Below, piece after piece: positions 9,240 through 17,200 of a stretch of DNA of 28,325 nucleotides. Source of the stretch: an uncultured Saprospirales bacterium (lineage in GTDB: Bacteria; Bacteroidota; Bacteroidia; Chitinophagales; JADIYW01). Made by a program: the position numbers and the translations under genes. The notes below the pieces were generated by a model. That model was not told the origin of the DNA. It ran no database searches and saw only the letters and a program-made list of their open reading frames with translations. The number at the start of each line of letters is the position of its first letter. The first letter of the stretch is position 1. The DNA lies in contig CALLKF010000208.1 in the NCBI GenBank assembly GCA_938008535.1, forward strand, positions 1 through 28,325, given 5' to 3'.

Positions 9240-9881
9240 AACTTCTTTCAGCACATCAATTATACTTGAATACATATTGCCAAAATAATTTGGCACATCT
9301 GCTTTTTTTACCCAAATCGCTTGTTCAATATCTTCTTCTGTTTGTGGAATTAAGTCAGCTTCAAAATCAGTTTTCATTCTAAACCAGTGCGAAATCTTCA
9401 TCACTGGTTTTCCATCAATATCGTAAGAATGATACGTTGCTTTGTTCGCCAATTCTTTAAACGAAATTGGTTTTATAATACGTACATTCGTCAAACCAGT
9501 TTCTTCTTCTACTTCACGAATTGCAGTTTTTTTAATGGTTTCACCTTCTTCCATTTTTCCTTTTGGCAAATCCCAAAATCCACGGCGATGTATCAATAAA
9601 ATTTCTTTCTTAGTGTTATAAACCACGCCACCAGCTGCTTCTAAGCAAATAAAACGTGCTAAAAAATCTTCTTTTAGTTGTTCTACATTTTTATGATACA
9701 GTACATAATTACTTTTATTCAAATCATTAAAAATAATGCTTAACGAAATCGCCAAACTATTGGCATCTTTATACGGTTCTATTATAAAATCTGCGTTTCC
9801 GACTAAATTATTTACACTTGACGGATTATTTGTAAGATAGACTATCTTGTTATTGACAAAAAATTTATACTTTTGGTTCAT
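9234..9881 (-). CDS. NUDIX hydrolase
   Basis: The 215-residue protein has a complete Nudix box at residues 108-130: Gly108, Glu114, Arg122-Glu123 and the metal-binding EEETGL. It therefore fits GX5EX7REUXEEXGU and should hydrolyse a nucleoside diphosphate linked to another group. The preceding LIHRRGFWDLPKGK is typical of house-cleaning NTP or dinucleoside polyphosphate hydrolases. The first 80 residues form an extra N-terminal domain without a motif I recognise. The gene is divergent from pyrE with 76 bases between the starts. I recall this arrangement from other Bacteroidota, and it suggests shared control. The substrate is unknown. Confidence 0.9.
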   Translation of the reverse strand: MNQKYKFFVNNKIVYLTNNPSSVNNLVGNADFIIEPYKDANSLAISLSIIFNDLNKSNYVLYHKNVEQLKEDFLARFICLEAAGGVVYNTKKEILLIHRRGFWDLPKGKMEEGETIKKTAIREVEEETGLTNVRIIKPISFKELANKATYHSYDIDGKPVMKISHWFRMKTDFEADLIPQTEEDIEQAIWVKKADVPNYFGNMYSSIIDVLKEVL

Positions 9882-9957
9882 GGTGATGATTTACGAAAAA
9901 CGATGAGTAAATTATTTATACCACTAATTTACATTATTTACCTTAAAAAAAATCAAC

Positions 9958-10593
9958 TTGGAAAACAACGCATATAAAGAGCAACTAGCAGAACATTTAT
10001 TGCAAATTAAAGCTATACAATTAAATACACTAGAACCATTTACCTGGACAAGCGGCATTAAAAGTCCGGTGTATTGTGACAATCGAAAATTATTATCCTA
10101 TCCATTGGTGCGAGATTTTGTGCGCGATGGGTTTGTTGCTTTAGTGAAAGAATATTTTCCTACAGCAGATTACATTGCTGGCGTTGCCACAGCAGGCATT
10201 CCGCATGGTGCCATTGTTGCAGATCAATTAAACTTACCATTTGTGTATGTGCGTTCTAAACCAAAAGAACATGGAATGAACAACACCATCGAAGGTGATT
10301 TAAAACATGGTTCAAGAGTTTTAGTCGTAGAAGATACCATATCAACTGGCGGAAGTTCTTTGAAAGCAGTAGCAGATTTGCGTGCTGCAGGTGCCGAAGT
10401 AATTGGTATGATAGCCATTTACAAATACGGTTTTGAAGAAACGCACCAACGATTTGAAGATGAAGGTGTAATATTAAAAACACTCACCAATTACGACTTT
10501 CTAATTCGCACTGCAATAAATGATGGTTACATATCAAAGGATGAATTGGAATCATTAAACGCGTGGCGTGCCAATCCGAAAGAATGGAAATAG
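9958..10593 (+). CDS. pyrE: Orotate phosphoribosyltransferase
   Basis: PyrE joins orotate to PRPP to make orotidine 5'-phosphate in pyrimidine synthesis. The PRPP-binding loop VLVVEDTISTGGSS is at residues 121-134, the catalytic-loop segment VRSKPKEHG at 98-106, and the orotate-side motif SPVYCDNRKL at 36-45. At 211 residues it is of normal family length. The start is TTG at 9958: there is no in-frame ATG upstream before a stop, and the next Met is beyond residue 100, inside a core motif. The DUF445 gene follows 53 bases downstream on the same strand. Confidence 0.95.
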   Translation: MENNAYKEQLAEHLLQIKAIQLNTLEPFTWTSGIKSPVYCDNRKLLSYPLVRDFVRDGFVALVKEYFPTADYIAGVATAGIPHGAIVADQLNLPFVYVRSKPKEHGMNNTIEGDLKHGSRVLVVEDTISTGGSSLKAVADLRAAGAEVIGMIAIYKYGFEETHQRFEDEGVILKTLTNYDFLIRTAINDGYISKDELESLNAWRANPKEWK

Positions 10594-10646
10594 AAAAATT
10601 TATTAGTCAATACAAACAACTAATATTTTATAACAAATAACTATCT

Positions 10647-11264
10647 ATGCTTTTATTTATTGATTTATTAAGTTGGAAAACATGGACAGTGCCACTCATC
10701 GGCGCATTTATTGGCTGGATTACCAATTGGTTAGCGATAAAAATGTTGTTTCATCCACGCAAACCCATCAAAATATTATTCATTACATTTCATGGAATTT
10801 TTCCGAAAAACAAACCACGCATCGCGCAAAAATTAGGCACTATTGTGCAACGCGATTTAATTAATTTCGGTGATATAAAAGACAGATTGAGTGATCCAGA
10901 TGCATTGAGTAATTTTAAAGAAGAAATTGCGGCACGCATTGAAGATGCCTTGCGCGATAGGATTGAGAAAAGCACCATGGCAAGCATTTTAATACCAGAA
11001 CAATTAATTCAAAATATTCATAAAACTATAGTAGAAGAAATAGAAAAAAATCTTCCTCAAGTAATCAACAATACCATTACGAAAATTGAAGAAAAATTAG
11101 ACATACAGGAAATTGTAACCAAAAAAGTAGAGCAATTCTCTGATGAAAAACTAGAACAATTATTACTCGATATCACTGCTAAAGAATTTACATTTATCGA
11201 AATTATTGGTGGTGTCTTAGGTTTCTTAATTGGTATTATTCAGTTGTTAGTGGCGGCTTTGTAA
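10647..11264 (+). CDS. DUF445 family membrane protein
   Basis: The protein has 205 residues. An N-terminal membrane helix (about 14-34) leads into the DUF445 hallmark GWITNWLAIKMLFHP. A long charged helical region follows, and a second hydrophobic helix closes the protein (about 185-205). This topology, two membrane ends with a soluble helical middle, is usual for the short DUF445 proteins of Bacteroidota. No biochemical role is established for the family that I can state. It is probably in one operon with pyrE. Its stop codon (11262-11264) abuts the attC-like hairpin of the downstream cassette, so its natural 3' untranslated region seems to have been displaced. Confidence 0.85.
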   Translation: MLLFIDLLSWKTWTVPLIGAFIGWITNWLAIKMLFHPRKPIKILFITFHGIFPKNKPRIAQKLGTIVQRDLINFGDIKDRLSDPDALSNFKEEIAARIEDALRDRIEKSTMASILIPEQLIQNIHKTIVEEIEKNLPQVINNTITKIEEKLDIQEIVTKKVEQFSDEKLEQLLLDITAKEFTFIEIIGGVLGFLIGIIQLLVAAL

Positions 11265-11394
11265 TAACGGTTTCGGGCTTGGCGAAGGTGGCGATTTTCA
11301 CCACAAATGTTGATACGGAGAACCAAACTTTGATTAACCACAAATGTGGCTGCGGATCACTGAACCGCCACTTTTGCCAAAACCGTGTTAGCTG
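11262..11394 (-). repeat. attC-like long imperfect hairpin (candidate integron cassette recombination site)
   Basis: The + strand arm AACGGTTTCGGGCTTGGC (from 11266) with GGTGGCG pairs imperfectly with CCGCCACTTTTGCCAAAACC (11365-11384) and the following GTGTTA. The inner sequence repeats CCACAAATGT at 11301 and 11338. On the minus strand the element starts AGCTAAC and ends GTTATTA. This recalls the AAC...GTT ends, size and folding of VCR-like attC sites, though neither end fits RYYYAAC/GTTRRRY exactly. It lies at the 3' side of the nuclease-helicase gene, where a cassette attC is expected. A transposon-derived hairpin is the alternative. Confidence 0.5.
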
Positions 11395-11401
11395 CTGGGC
11401 T
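11388..11401 (+). repeat. Left inverted repeat of the cassette
   Basis: TTAGCTGCTGGGCT here matches 12 of 14 bases of the reverse complement of 13491-13504. Together they bracket the nuclease-helicase gene. In a circularised integron cassette these two segments would form the paired ends of one attC site. Confidence 0.5.
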
Positions 11402-11424
11402 TCTGTTCAAACTAAGACGGTCAG

Positions 11425-13431
11425 TTAGATTTCTCTGATGCCACATGATTTTAAGTAATTAAATGTTTCGTCATAAAATTTGCGCTGTCTTGTTTTGTCT
11501 GCATCGTCACCAATTGGAACCCAAATTACCATTCCTTCTCTTGCTCTTGTGAGTAATACACGATATTTGTTTAGAATAAATTGTTTACGTTGTTCTTGTT
11601 CGTCTGAAACATTTTGCCAATTAGTTCCTTTGAATTGCTTAAAGTCCCAATTTTCATTTGTTCTCCGCAAGTCAGCATCCCAAAAAACTCCAGCCCAATC
11701 AATCTCAAGTCCTTGAACTGCGTATTCAGTAGCAATGATTTCAAGGAAGTTAGAAGAACGAATATCATCCGCTGGATTAAGATACCATGCACCCAATTCG
11801 TCTTGACTCGAATCTCCTCTTAGTCCATGAAATGGGTCGTATCCAAAAGCCTTTAATCTCCTTCCACCTGAACTAGAGACTAGTCCTGTTCGCCTTGTTC
11901 CCCTTGCCTTTTTCTTTAACCATGTTTTAGCAACGTCTAAATTTCTCGTGATGAAAATCGGAAAGTGTTTTAGCTTTTCTGCATGGAGAATTCTTGCTTC
12001 GTCACTTTTCCCTTCAAGAAGCAGAGCAACCCATTGAGAAAGCTCTTTTGCTTTATATGAACGAAGGGAAATTTTTAGGTGTAAATATTCATTCTCAACA
12101 ATTGAAACATTTGCTGGTGCTTTTTCAAATAATGTAATGTTACCTGTGCTGTGGTCACCATGCTTTAATTCTGGGGAGACATACACTGTCCAATTACTGA
12201 ACTTCTCCTCGATTGATTTTCCCCACTCACGCAATCCAGCCTCTCCTGTATTTATTTCTTGTCCACCACCAACAAGAGCAATAATTACTCCCCAACCATC
12301 TAGCCGATTCATTATTGAAAAGAGAATTTCAGGTTCAGATTCAGTAATCTCTCCATTTGATTTTTTCTTTTTATGTTCTTTTGTCCATGCTCGTTGAGCT
12401 TCGTCATAAATTAAAACTCGACTCTCTGATACTTTTGTTTTATCAGCATACAAATCATCAATGAACTCATGGACATTGTAAATGAAAGTTTTTACTCTCC
12501 TTTTTGCTTCATCTTTTGTTTCTTTTTCTCTCTTTGCAAAATCTCTTGCAAGGGCTTCTGATAAAACTTTCACTAATGGACTATTACCGGAAAGAAAAAC
12601 TCCAAGCTCTTTGCCGTCAACTTGAAATTCTCTATTGTGCACTATGTTTAAACCAGCAAGAGTTTTCCCAGCACCAGGGATACCTGTAATGAAACAAATA
12701 ATTTTGGAGTTTGTGGCTTGTGCTTGCTTAATGGCTTCTATGACTGCATTTGTAGTGTCGGTTAAGTTATCTGCTCCATGTCTGCTAATTTCAGAAACAC
12801 TTTGACCCGAATAAAGTGTTTGAGCCATTTCAATAATTGTTGGCGTTGGAGAATACTTGCTATTGTTCCAATCTTCAAAACTTATGTTGTCAGTTTTGTC
12901 AGCAAATAGATTTACAGTTGATTGAATTATTTCAGAAAGATTGTTTGAGTTAGCAAACAAAGTGTTCTGAACATAGTCATCTGACTTTAAAATTTCATTT
13001 TGAATTATCGGTGCGTTGGTGCAAAGTAAAATCGGAATAATAATTCTGTCCTTGCTTTCAAAGTGGAAGTCTCGCAAGTCAAGACAATAATCTTCGAGTT
13101 GAGCAATGTCAGCAGAATTGAATTTGTCTTTGTGGTTTTTAATTTCCAAAACGAAAATTAAATTTCTAGAAATTAGAACTACATCAATTCGTTTTGCTCT
13201 CCTAGGTATTTTGTATTCGTAGAGCAGTCCCCAATTTTCAATGTCGGGGATACTATTTCTTGTCTCATTGTAAAACTCCTTTAATATTTCAACTGTGTCA
13301 ATCCAAGTTTGCGTTTGCTGTTTTTTTAGGTCAAGATGATACTTGCCAAATTCTCTTGTCAGATTCCCAACAATTTGGTCAGTTGAAGTTTGATTGTGAC
13401 TAAATAGATTGTCTATGTAATATGCTGGCAC
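11425..13431 (-). CDS. Nuclease-like domain fused to a DUF2075/SF1 helicase (candidate defence protein)
   Basis: The product has 668 residues. The N-terminal part (about 60-175) looks like a PD-(D/E)XK-type fold: RAKRIDVVL with Asp83, a strand with FVLEIKNH (Glu96, Lys98), then Gln111. From 240 on it is a DUF2075 P-loop ATPase: Walker A GIPGAGKT (250-257), Walker B IYDEAQ (341-346, Asp343/Glu344), a sensor-like ALVGGGQE (385-392) and an arginine-finger-type motif YRVLLTRARE (623-632). Proteins of this kind are found in defence-rich regions, but the role here is inferred. The start is GTG at 13431: an in-frame stop lies just upstream and no early Met exists. It is a lone gene, opposite in strand to pyrE-DUF445, between inverted ends. 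By eye it uses more CTT/CTC and G/C-ending codons than its neighbours, which fits transfer. Confidence 0.8.
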   Translation of the reverse strand: MPAYYIDNLFSHNQTSTDQIVGNLTREFGKYHLDLKKQQTQTWIDTVEILKEFYNETRNSIPDIENWGLLYEYKIPRRAKRIDVVLISRNLIFVLEIKNHKDKFNSADIAQLEDYCLDLRDFHFESKDRIIIPILLCTNAPIIQNEILKSDDYVQNTLFANSNNLSEIIQSTVNLFADKTDNISFEDWNNSKYSPTPTIIEMAQTLYSGQSVSEISRHGADNLTDTTNAVIEAIKQAQATNSKIICFITGIPGAGKTLAGLNIVHNREFQVDGKELGVFLSGNSPLVKVLSEALARDFAKREKETKDEAKRRVKTFIYNVHEFIDDLYADKTKVSESRVLIYDEAQRAWTKEHKKKKSNGEITESEPEILFSIMNRLDGWGVIIALVGGGQEINTGEAGLREWGKSIEEKFSNWTVYVSPELKHGDHSTGNITLFEKAPANVSIVENEYLHLKISLRSYKAKELSQWVALLLEGKSDEARILHAEKLKHFPIFITRNLDVAKTWLKKKARGTRRTGLVSSSGGRRLKAFGYDPFHGLRGDSSQDELGAWYLNPADDIRSSNFLEIIATEYAVQGLEIDWAGVFWDADLRRTNENWDFKQFKGTNWQNVSDEQEQRKQFILNKYRVLLTRAREGMVIWVPIGDDADKTRQRKFYDETFNYLKSCGIREI

Positions 13432-13490
13432 TTTATGGATTTATTTTGTTCGGTTCTTGTAGTGTTGATTCAAGTTAAGTCTGTCGCTAT

Positions 13491-13504
13491 AGCCTTGCAG
13501 CTAA
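13491..13504 (-). repeat. Right inverted repeat / start of the cassette
   Basis: Read on the minus strand this is TTAGCTGCAAGGCT, 12/14 identical to the left repeat at 11388-11401. It lies 60 bases upstream of the GTG start and is followed on that strand by ATAGCGACAGAC. I recall similar leader sequences from Bacteroidota cassette genes but cannot verify that here. Confidence 0.48.
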
Positions 13505-13527
13505 ATCGTTTATAAGTATGATGTTTT

Positions 13528-13569
13528 CATCCTTATCTACCCAATTTGATTGTATAAGGATGTTTTTTT
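13528..13569 (+). terminator. Orphan + strand terminator, probably the former pyrE-DUF445 terminator
   Basis: CATCCTTAT (13528-13536) pairs perfectly with ATAAGGATG (13554-13562) and is followed by seven T on the + strand only. No + strand gene lies within 2.2 kb upstream except DUF445, which ends at 11264 just before the cassette. The simplest reading is that this hairpin once ended the pyrE-DUF445 transcript. The 17-base loop is long but workable. Confidence 0.65.
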
Positions 13570-13641
13570 CATTCTTTATTCAAATATAGTTTTTATTATT
13601 AAATACCCAAATCTTCAAATGCTTATTTAATTTCTAATCTT

Positions 13642-13687
13642 AGTTTACACCTTTTGCAATCACAGTTAATGAAAGGTGTAAACTTTT
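13642..13687 (+). terminator. 13-bp perfect hairpin, possible terminator
   Basis: AGTTTACACCTTT (13642-13654) pairs with AAAGGTGTAAACT (13672-13684) around a 17-base loop, with TTTT at the end on the + strand. The T-run is short and no + strand gene needs it, so it may be a second barrier, an RNA hairpin or a protein-binding inverted repeat. Confidence 0.4.
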
Positions 13688-13710
13688 CGCCAAAACTCAA
13701 CATATACCTA

Positions 13711-14172
13711 CTCAGCAACAGCGTTGATGCTTTCCGATAATTCAGCGTTTTTCTTTGGAATAGGGTTGTTTTATACCGAAAATGCGTTGAAGTCGTCCGC
13801 AAGGTCAGTGATCCTGTTCGCGAGCTCGTTGAAGCTGTCCGCGACCTCAGTGAAGTCGTCCGCGAGCTCGTTGAAGCATTTCGCGACCTCGTTGAAGTAG
13901 ATTTTTTATAATATAATAGCTTCAAAGAGGCAACTGAGTGCTTCAACGACTTATCTAACATAAAATCCTGCTTTGCTAACTACTTCAACGGCTCAACTAA
14001 CTAGATTTTCAATCCATCTAACCTAATTTTTATCTTCTCTAACTACTACTTTGAGTTTTATAATCCATTTATAGATGCGTATAACCTGAAAACGAATTCA
14101 TCTAGCTAAAAAACCAAACTAACGTAATGAAAATTTTAGCGTCCTAAGTTGTCGATAGATGTATCTGACATC
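13711..14172. repeat. 21-bp-phased tandem array, conserved core with strongly diverged flanks
   Basis: Five well-conserved units start at 13795, 13816, 13837, 13858 and 13879, with core GTCCGCGA-CTC-TTGAAG. Upstream, units at 13711-13794 keep CGTTGA and TTCCG pieces in the same register. Downstream, CTAAC recurs at 13955, 13976, 13997, 14018 and 14039, exactly 21 bases apart, and related TAAC/CTAG/CTGAC pieces continue in register to about 14172. The whole stretch is thus about 22 units of one phase. No spacers or palindromic repeats of CRISPR type are present. On the + strand the core would read as VRELVEA-like heptads, but no start codon precedes it. Confidence 0.75.
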
Positions 14173-14181
14173 AATCTTCAA

Positions 14182-14231
14182 ACAAAAAAAGAAGTCGTTT
14201 CATGTCGCTTTAGGCGAGACGAAACGACTTC
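14182..14231 (-). terminator. Intrinsic terminator of the adhesin gene
   Basis: GAAGTCGTTTC (14191-14201) pairs with GAAACGACTTC (14221-14231), and the inner GTCG/CGA bases extend the stem. Read on the minus strand it starts 21 bases past the stop and is followed by seven T and GTT. Confidence 0.85.
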
Positions 14232-14252
14232 CATTTTTACTCCTTGTTTTTG

Positions 14253-17200
14253 CTATTTCAACAACGTTACTGTTCCCTGTTTTGTTAGCGGTGTGCCGTT
14301 GTAGCATATAAATGTGATTACATAAATGTATGAATCACTTTCTGCTTCAGCTCCTTTGTATTTTCCGTTCCAGCAATCAATGGTGTTGTTGCTTTCAAAC
14401 ACTTTCTCGCCCCAACGGTCAAAGATTACCATTTTGTAGTTGGTTAATTTTGGTGGCGATAAAATATGAAAACAATCATTGATACCATCATTGTTCGGTG
14501 AAAACGCAGTCGGTACAAAAATAAAATCATTCGTACATTCATTAATTAGATTCACTTTCACAGAATCTGCATTCACACAACCATTTTTATCTTTCACCAC
14601 CACAGAAAACAAGGTAGTAGCTGTAATGATAGATGTTGGATTTTTTATGGAATCATTATTTAACACGCTAGCTGGCGTCCAATTATATTGCAACGTGCCT
14701 CCACCATTTACATTCAATTGTACTTCTTCTTCATACTTTGCATTTGGCTTATCCACCACTGCATCAATTGCTGGTAACTGGTAAACAGTATCTATAATAT
14801 TAACTGTTTTACTGCAACCGTTTCCGTACTTGATAATTGCCTGTACATTGGTAGTTGCTTTGTAGTTTACCGGAATGCTATCTGTATTCACAGTTGTAAA
14901 AGTATCTGTTCCGTTTTTCCATAAAATAGTATACGCAGGTTGAGGAATATTTAAATCAATGAAACTGCTTTTACCTGTACAATATGGCGGAGCATTCACT
15001 GCATAATCTATCGAACTTACTTTCATAATTATAGAGTTACTTGTAACACTATTCGTTGTTAAACATGATGCAGTTGTATTTATGATTACTTCTACTTTAT
15101 CATTATTATTTAAGGTAGATGAACTAAATTGATTACTATTCGTTCCAACCGGATTTCCATTTAAAAACCATTGATAGGTTGGAGTAACTCTGGTGTTCTG
15201 TGCATTTGCCGTAAACACCACAACATCGCCTTTGCAAATATCATTTTTGTTGGATGTGATGGAAACCGTTGGCGTTAAAACAGTGGTTACATTCAGCGTT
15301 AGATTTACGGTGCTATCACAATTTTTAGAGGTTTGCAAAACAACGGTATGCAAGCCAGAAGTATTAAATGTTTGCGAACCAACCGTAACTGATTGATCTG
15401 AACAAATATTTCTGGTGATATTGGTAATCTTTGTTGGATTTACAGTAACAACTGCATTTACAAGAGTACTGCTGCAACCGTTAGTAGTACCTTTTACGGT
15501 AAATGTTTGACTTGAATTTAATGGAAGTGTGGTAACAATAGCATTAGGTGGCAAACCACCAGACCAAACATACGTAGTGGCGCCATTAGCCGTTAGTGTT
15601 GCCGTTTGTCCGCTGCAAATAACCGGACTATTTACGGTAACCACAGGATTTGGTTTCACTGTTACCGTTGAAGTTGCAACACCTGTACAACCATTCGTAG
15701 TGCCTGTTACTGTATAATTTTGGTTCGATGATAAAGCTGGTGTCGTTGCTGGATTTCCAGTCAAGCCACCAGTCCAAGTATAGGTGGTGGCTCCGTTAGC
15801 GGTCAATGTTGTAAATTGTCCGTCACAAATACTTGGTGAATTTACAGTTACAACAGGATTTGGTTTCACCGTTATGGTTGAAGTTGCTGTTCCAGTGCAA
15901 CCATTTGTGGTTCCAGTTACTGTGTAACTTTGATTTGCATTTAATGCTGGTGTTGTTGCAGGATTGCCGCTTAAGCCGCCAGTCCATGTATATGTGGTTG
16001 CTCCGTTTGCTGTTAAGGTGGTATTTTGTCCATCGCAAATACTAACAGAATTTACAGTTACTATTGGATTAGGTTTCACCGTTACTGTTGCAACCGCACT
16101 TCCTGTACAACCATTCGTTGTTCCTGTTACCGTGTAACTTTGATTTGAATTTAATGCTGGCGTTGTTGCAGGATTACCAACTAAACCACCAGTCCATGTA
16201 TAAGTGGTTGCGCCATTCGCTGTCAGTGTTGCCGTTTGTGTAGCACAAATACTTGGTGAGTTTACTGTTACTATTGGATTTGGCGTAACAGTAACTGTTG
16301 CAATTGCTGTTCCTGTACAACCATTGGTGGTACCTGTTACCGTATAAATTTGAGTAGATGATAAAACTCCTGTAGAAACAGATGCATTTGGTGGCAAACC
16401 ACCAGTCCATGTATAAGTGTTGCCTCCACTTGCAGTTAATGTAGTTGATTGTCCATCACAAATATTTGGTGAATTTACATCTATCGTTAAATTTGGTTTC
16501 ACAGTTACAGTTGATGTTGCCGTTCCTGTGCAACCATTGGTAGTACCTGTAACTGTAAAAGTTGCTGTTGATGGCAATGAAGCCGTAGTTGCCGGATTGC
16601 CTGTTAAACCACCAGTCCAAGTATAAGTTGTTGCGCCATTGGCTGTTAAGGTTGCCGTTTGATTCGTACATATAAATGGTGAATTCACCGTTACCGTTGG
16701 ATTTGGTTTTACGGTTACTGTTGCAACCGCAGTTCCTGTGCAACCATTGGTTGTGCCTGTTACCGTATAACTTTGGTTAGATGATAAAGCTGCTGTTGTT
16801 ACAGGATTGCCGCTCAATCCACCAGTCCATGTATAAGTCGTAGCACCATTTGCTGTTAAAGTAGCAGTTTGTCCATTACATATACTTGGTGAATTCACTG
16901 TCACTGTTGGATTTGTTTTCACTGTTACATTCGCTACTGCTGTGCCTGTGCAACCGTTCGTTGTTCCGGTTACGGTATAACTTTGATTTGCATTTAATGC
17001 TAATGTAGTTGCAGGATTGCCAGTTAAACCACCTGTCCATGTGTAGGTTGTTGCTCCTGTTGCAGTTAAGGTTGCGGTTTGTCCGCTGCATATACTTGGT
17101 GAATTTACTGTAACCGTTGGATTGGGTTTTACAGTTACTGTTGCAACCGCTGTTTTAGTACAACCATTTGTTGTTCCTGTTACGGTATAGCTTGTATTAG

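Larger units (their letters stand above)
13432..14252. other. Gene-free stretch of about 820 bases
   Basis: I find no convincing gene. Open frames on both strands over 13623-13961 arise from the 21-bp repeat, and the minus-strand one begins and ends in unrelated sequence. The stretch holds, in order, the cassette edge, a + strand terminator, a 13-bp hairpin, a 21-bp-phased array and the terminator of the adhesin gene, each listed separately. Confidence 0.7.

Noticed and set aside
11262..13504. Insertion sequence
   Set aside because: There is no transposase or integrase gene, and I could not find a target-site duplication at the ends.
13732..13912. + strand heptad frame reading like a coiled coil (VRELVEAVRDLSEVV)
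   Set aside because: No ATG, GTG or TTG lies between the upstream stop and the repeat, and the frame closes right after it; likely a by-product of the repeat.
13623..13961. 112-codon open frame on the minus strand with Ser/Thr/Arg heptads
   Set aside because: Its openness follows from the 21-bp (seven-codon) period; the ends are unrelated, non-repetitive sequence overlapping a hairpin, and no protein features are seen.
13711..14172. Possible CRISPR array
   Set aside because: Units are directly adjacent with no unique spacers, and no cas gene is present.
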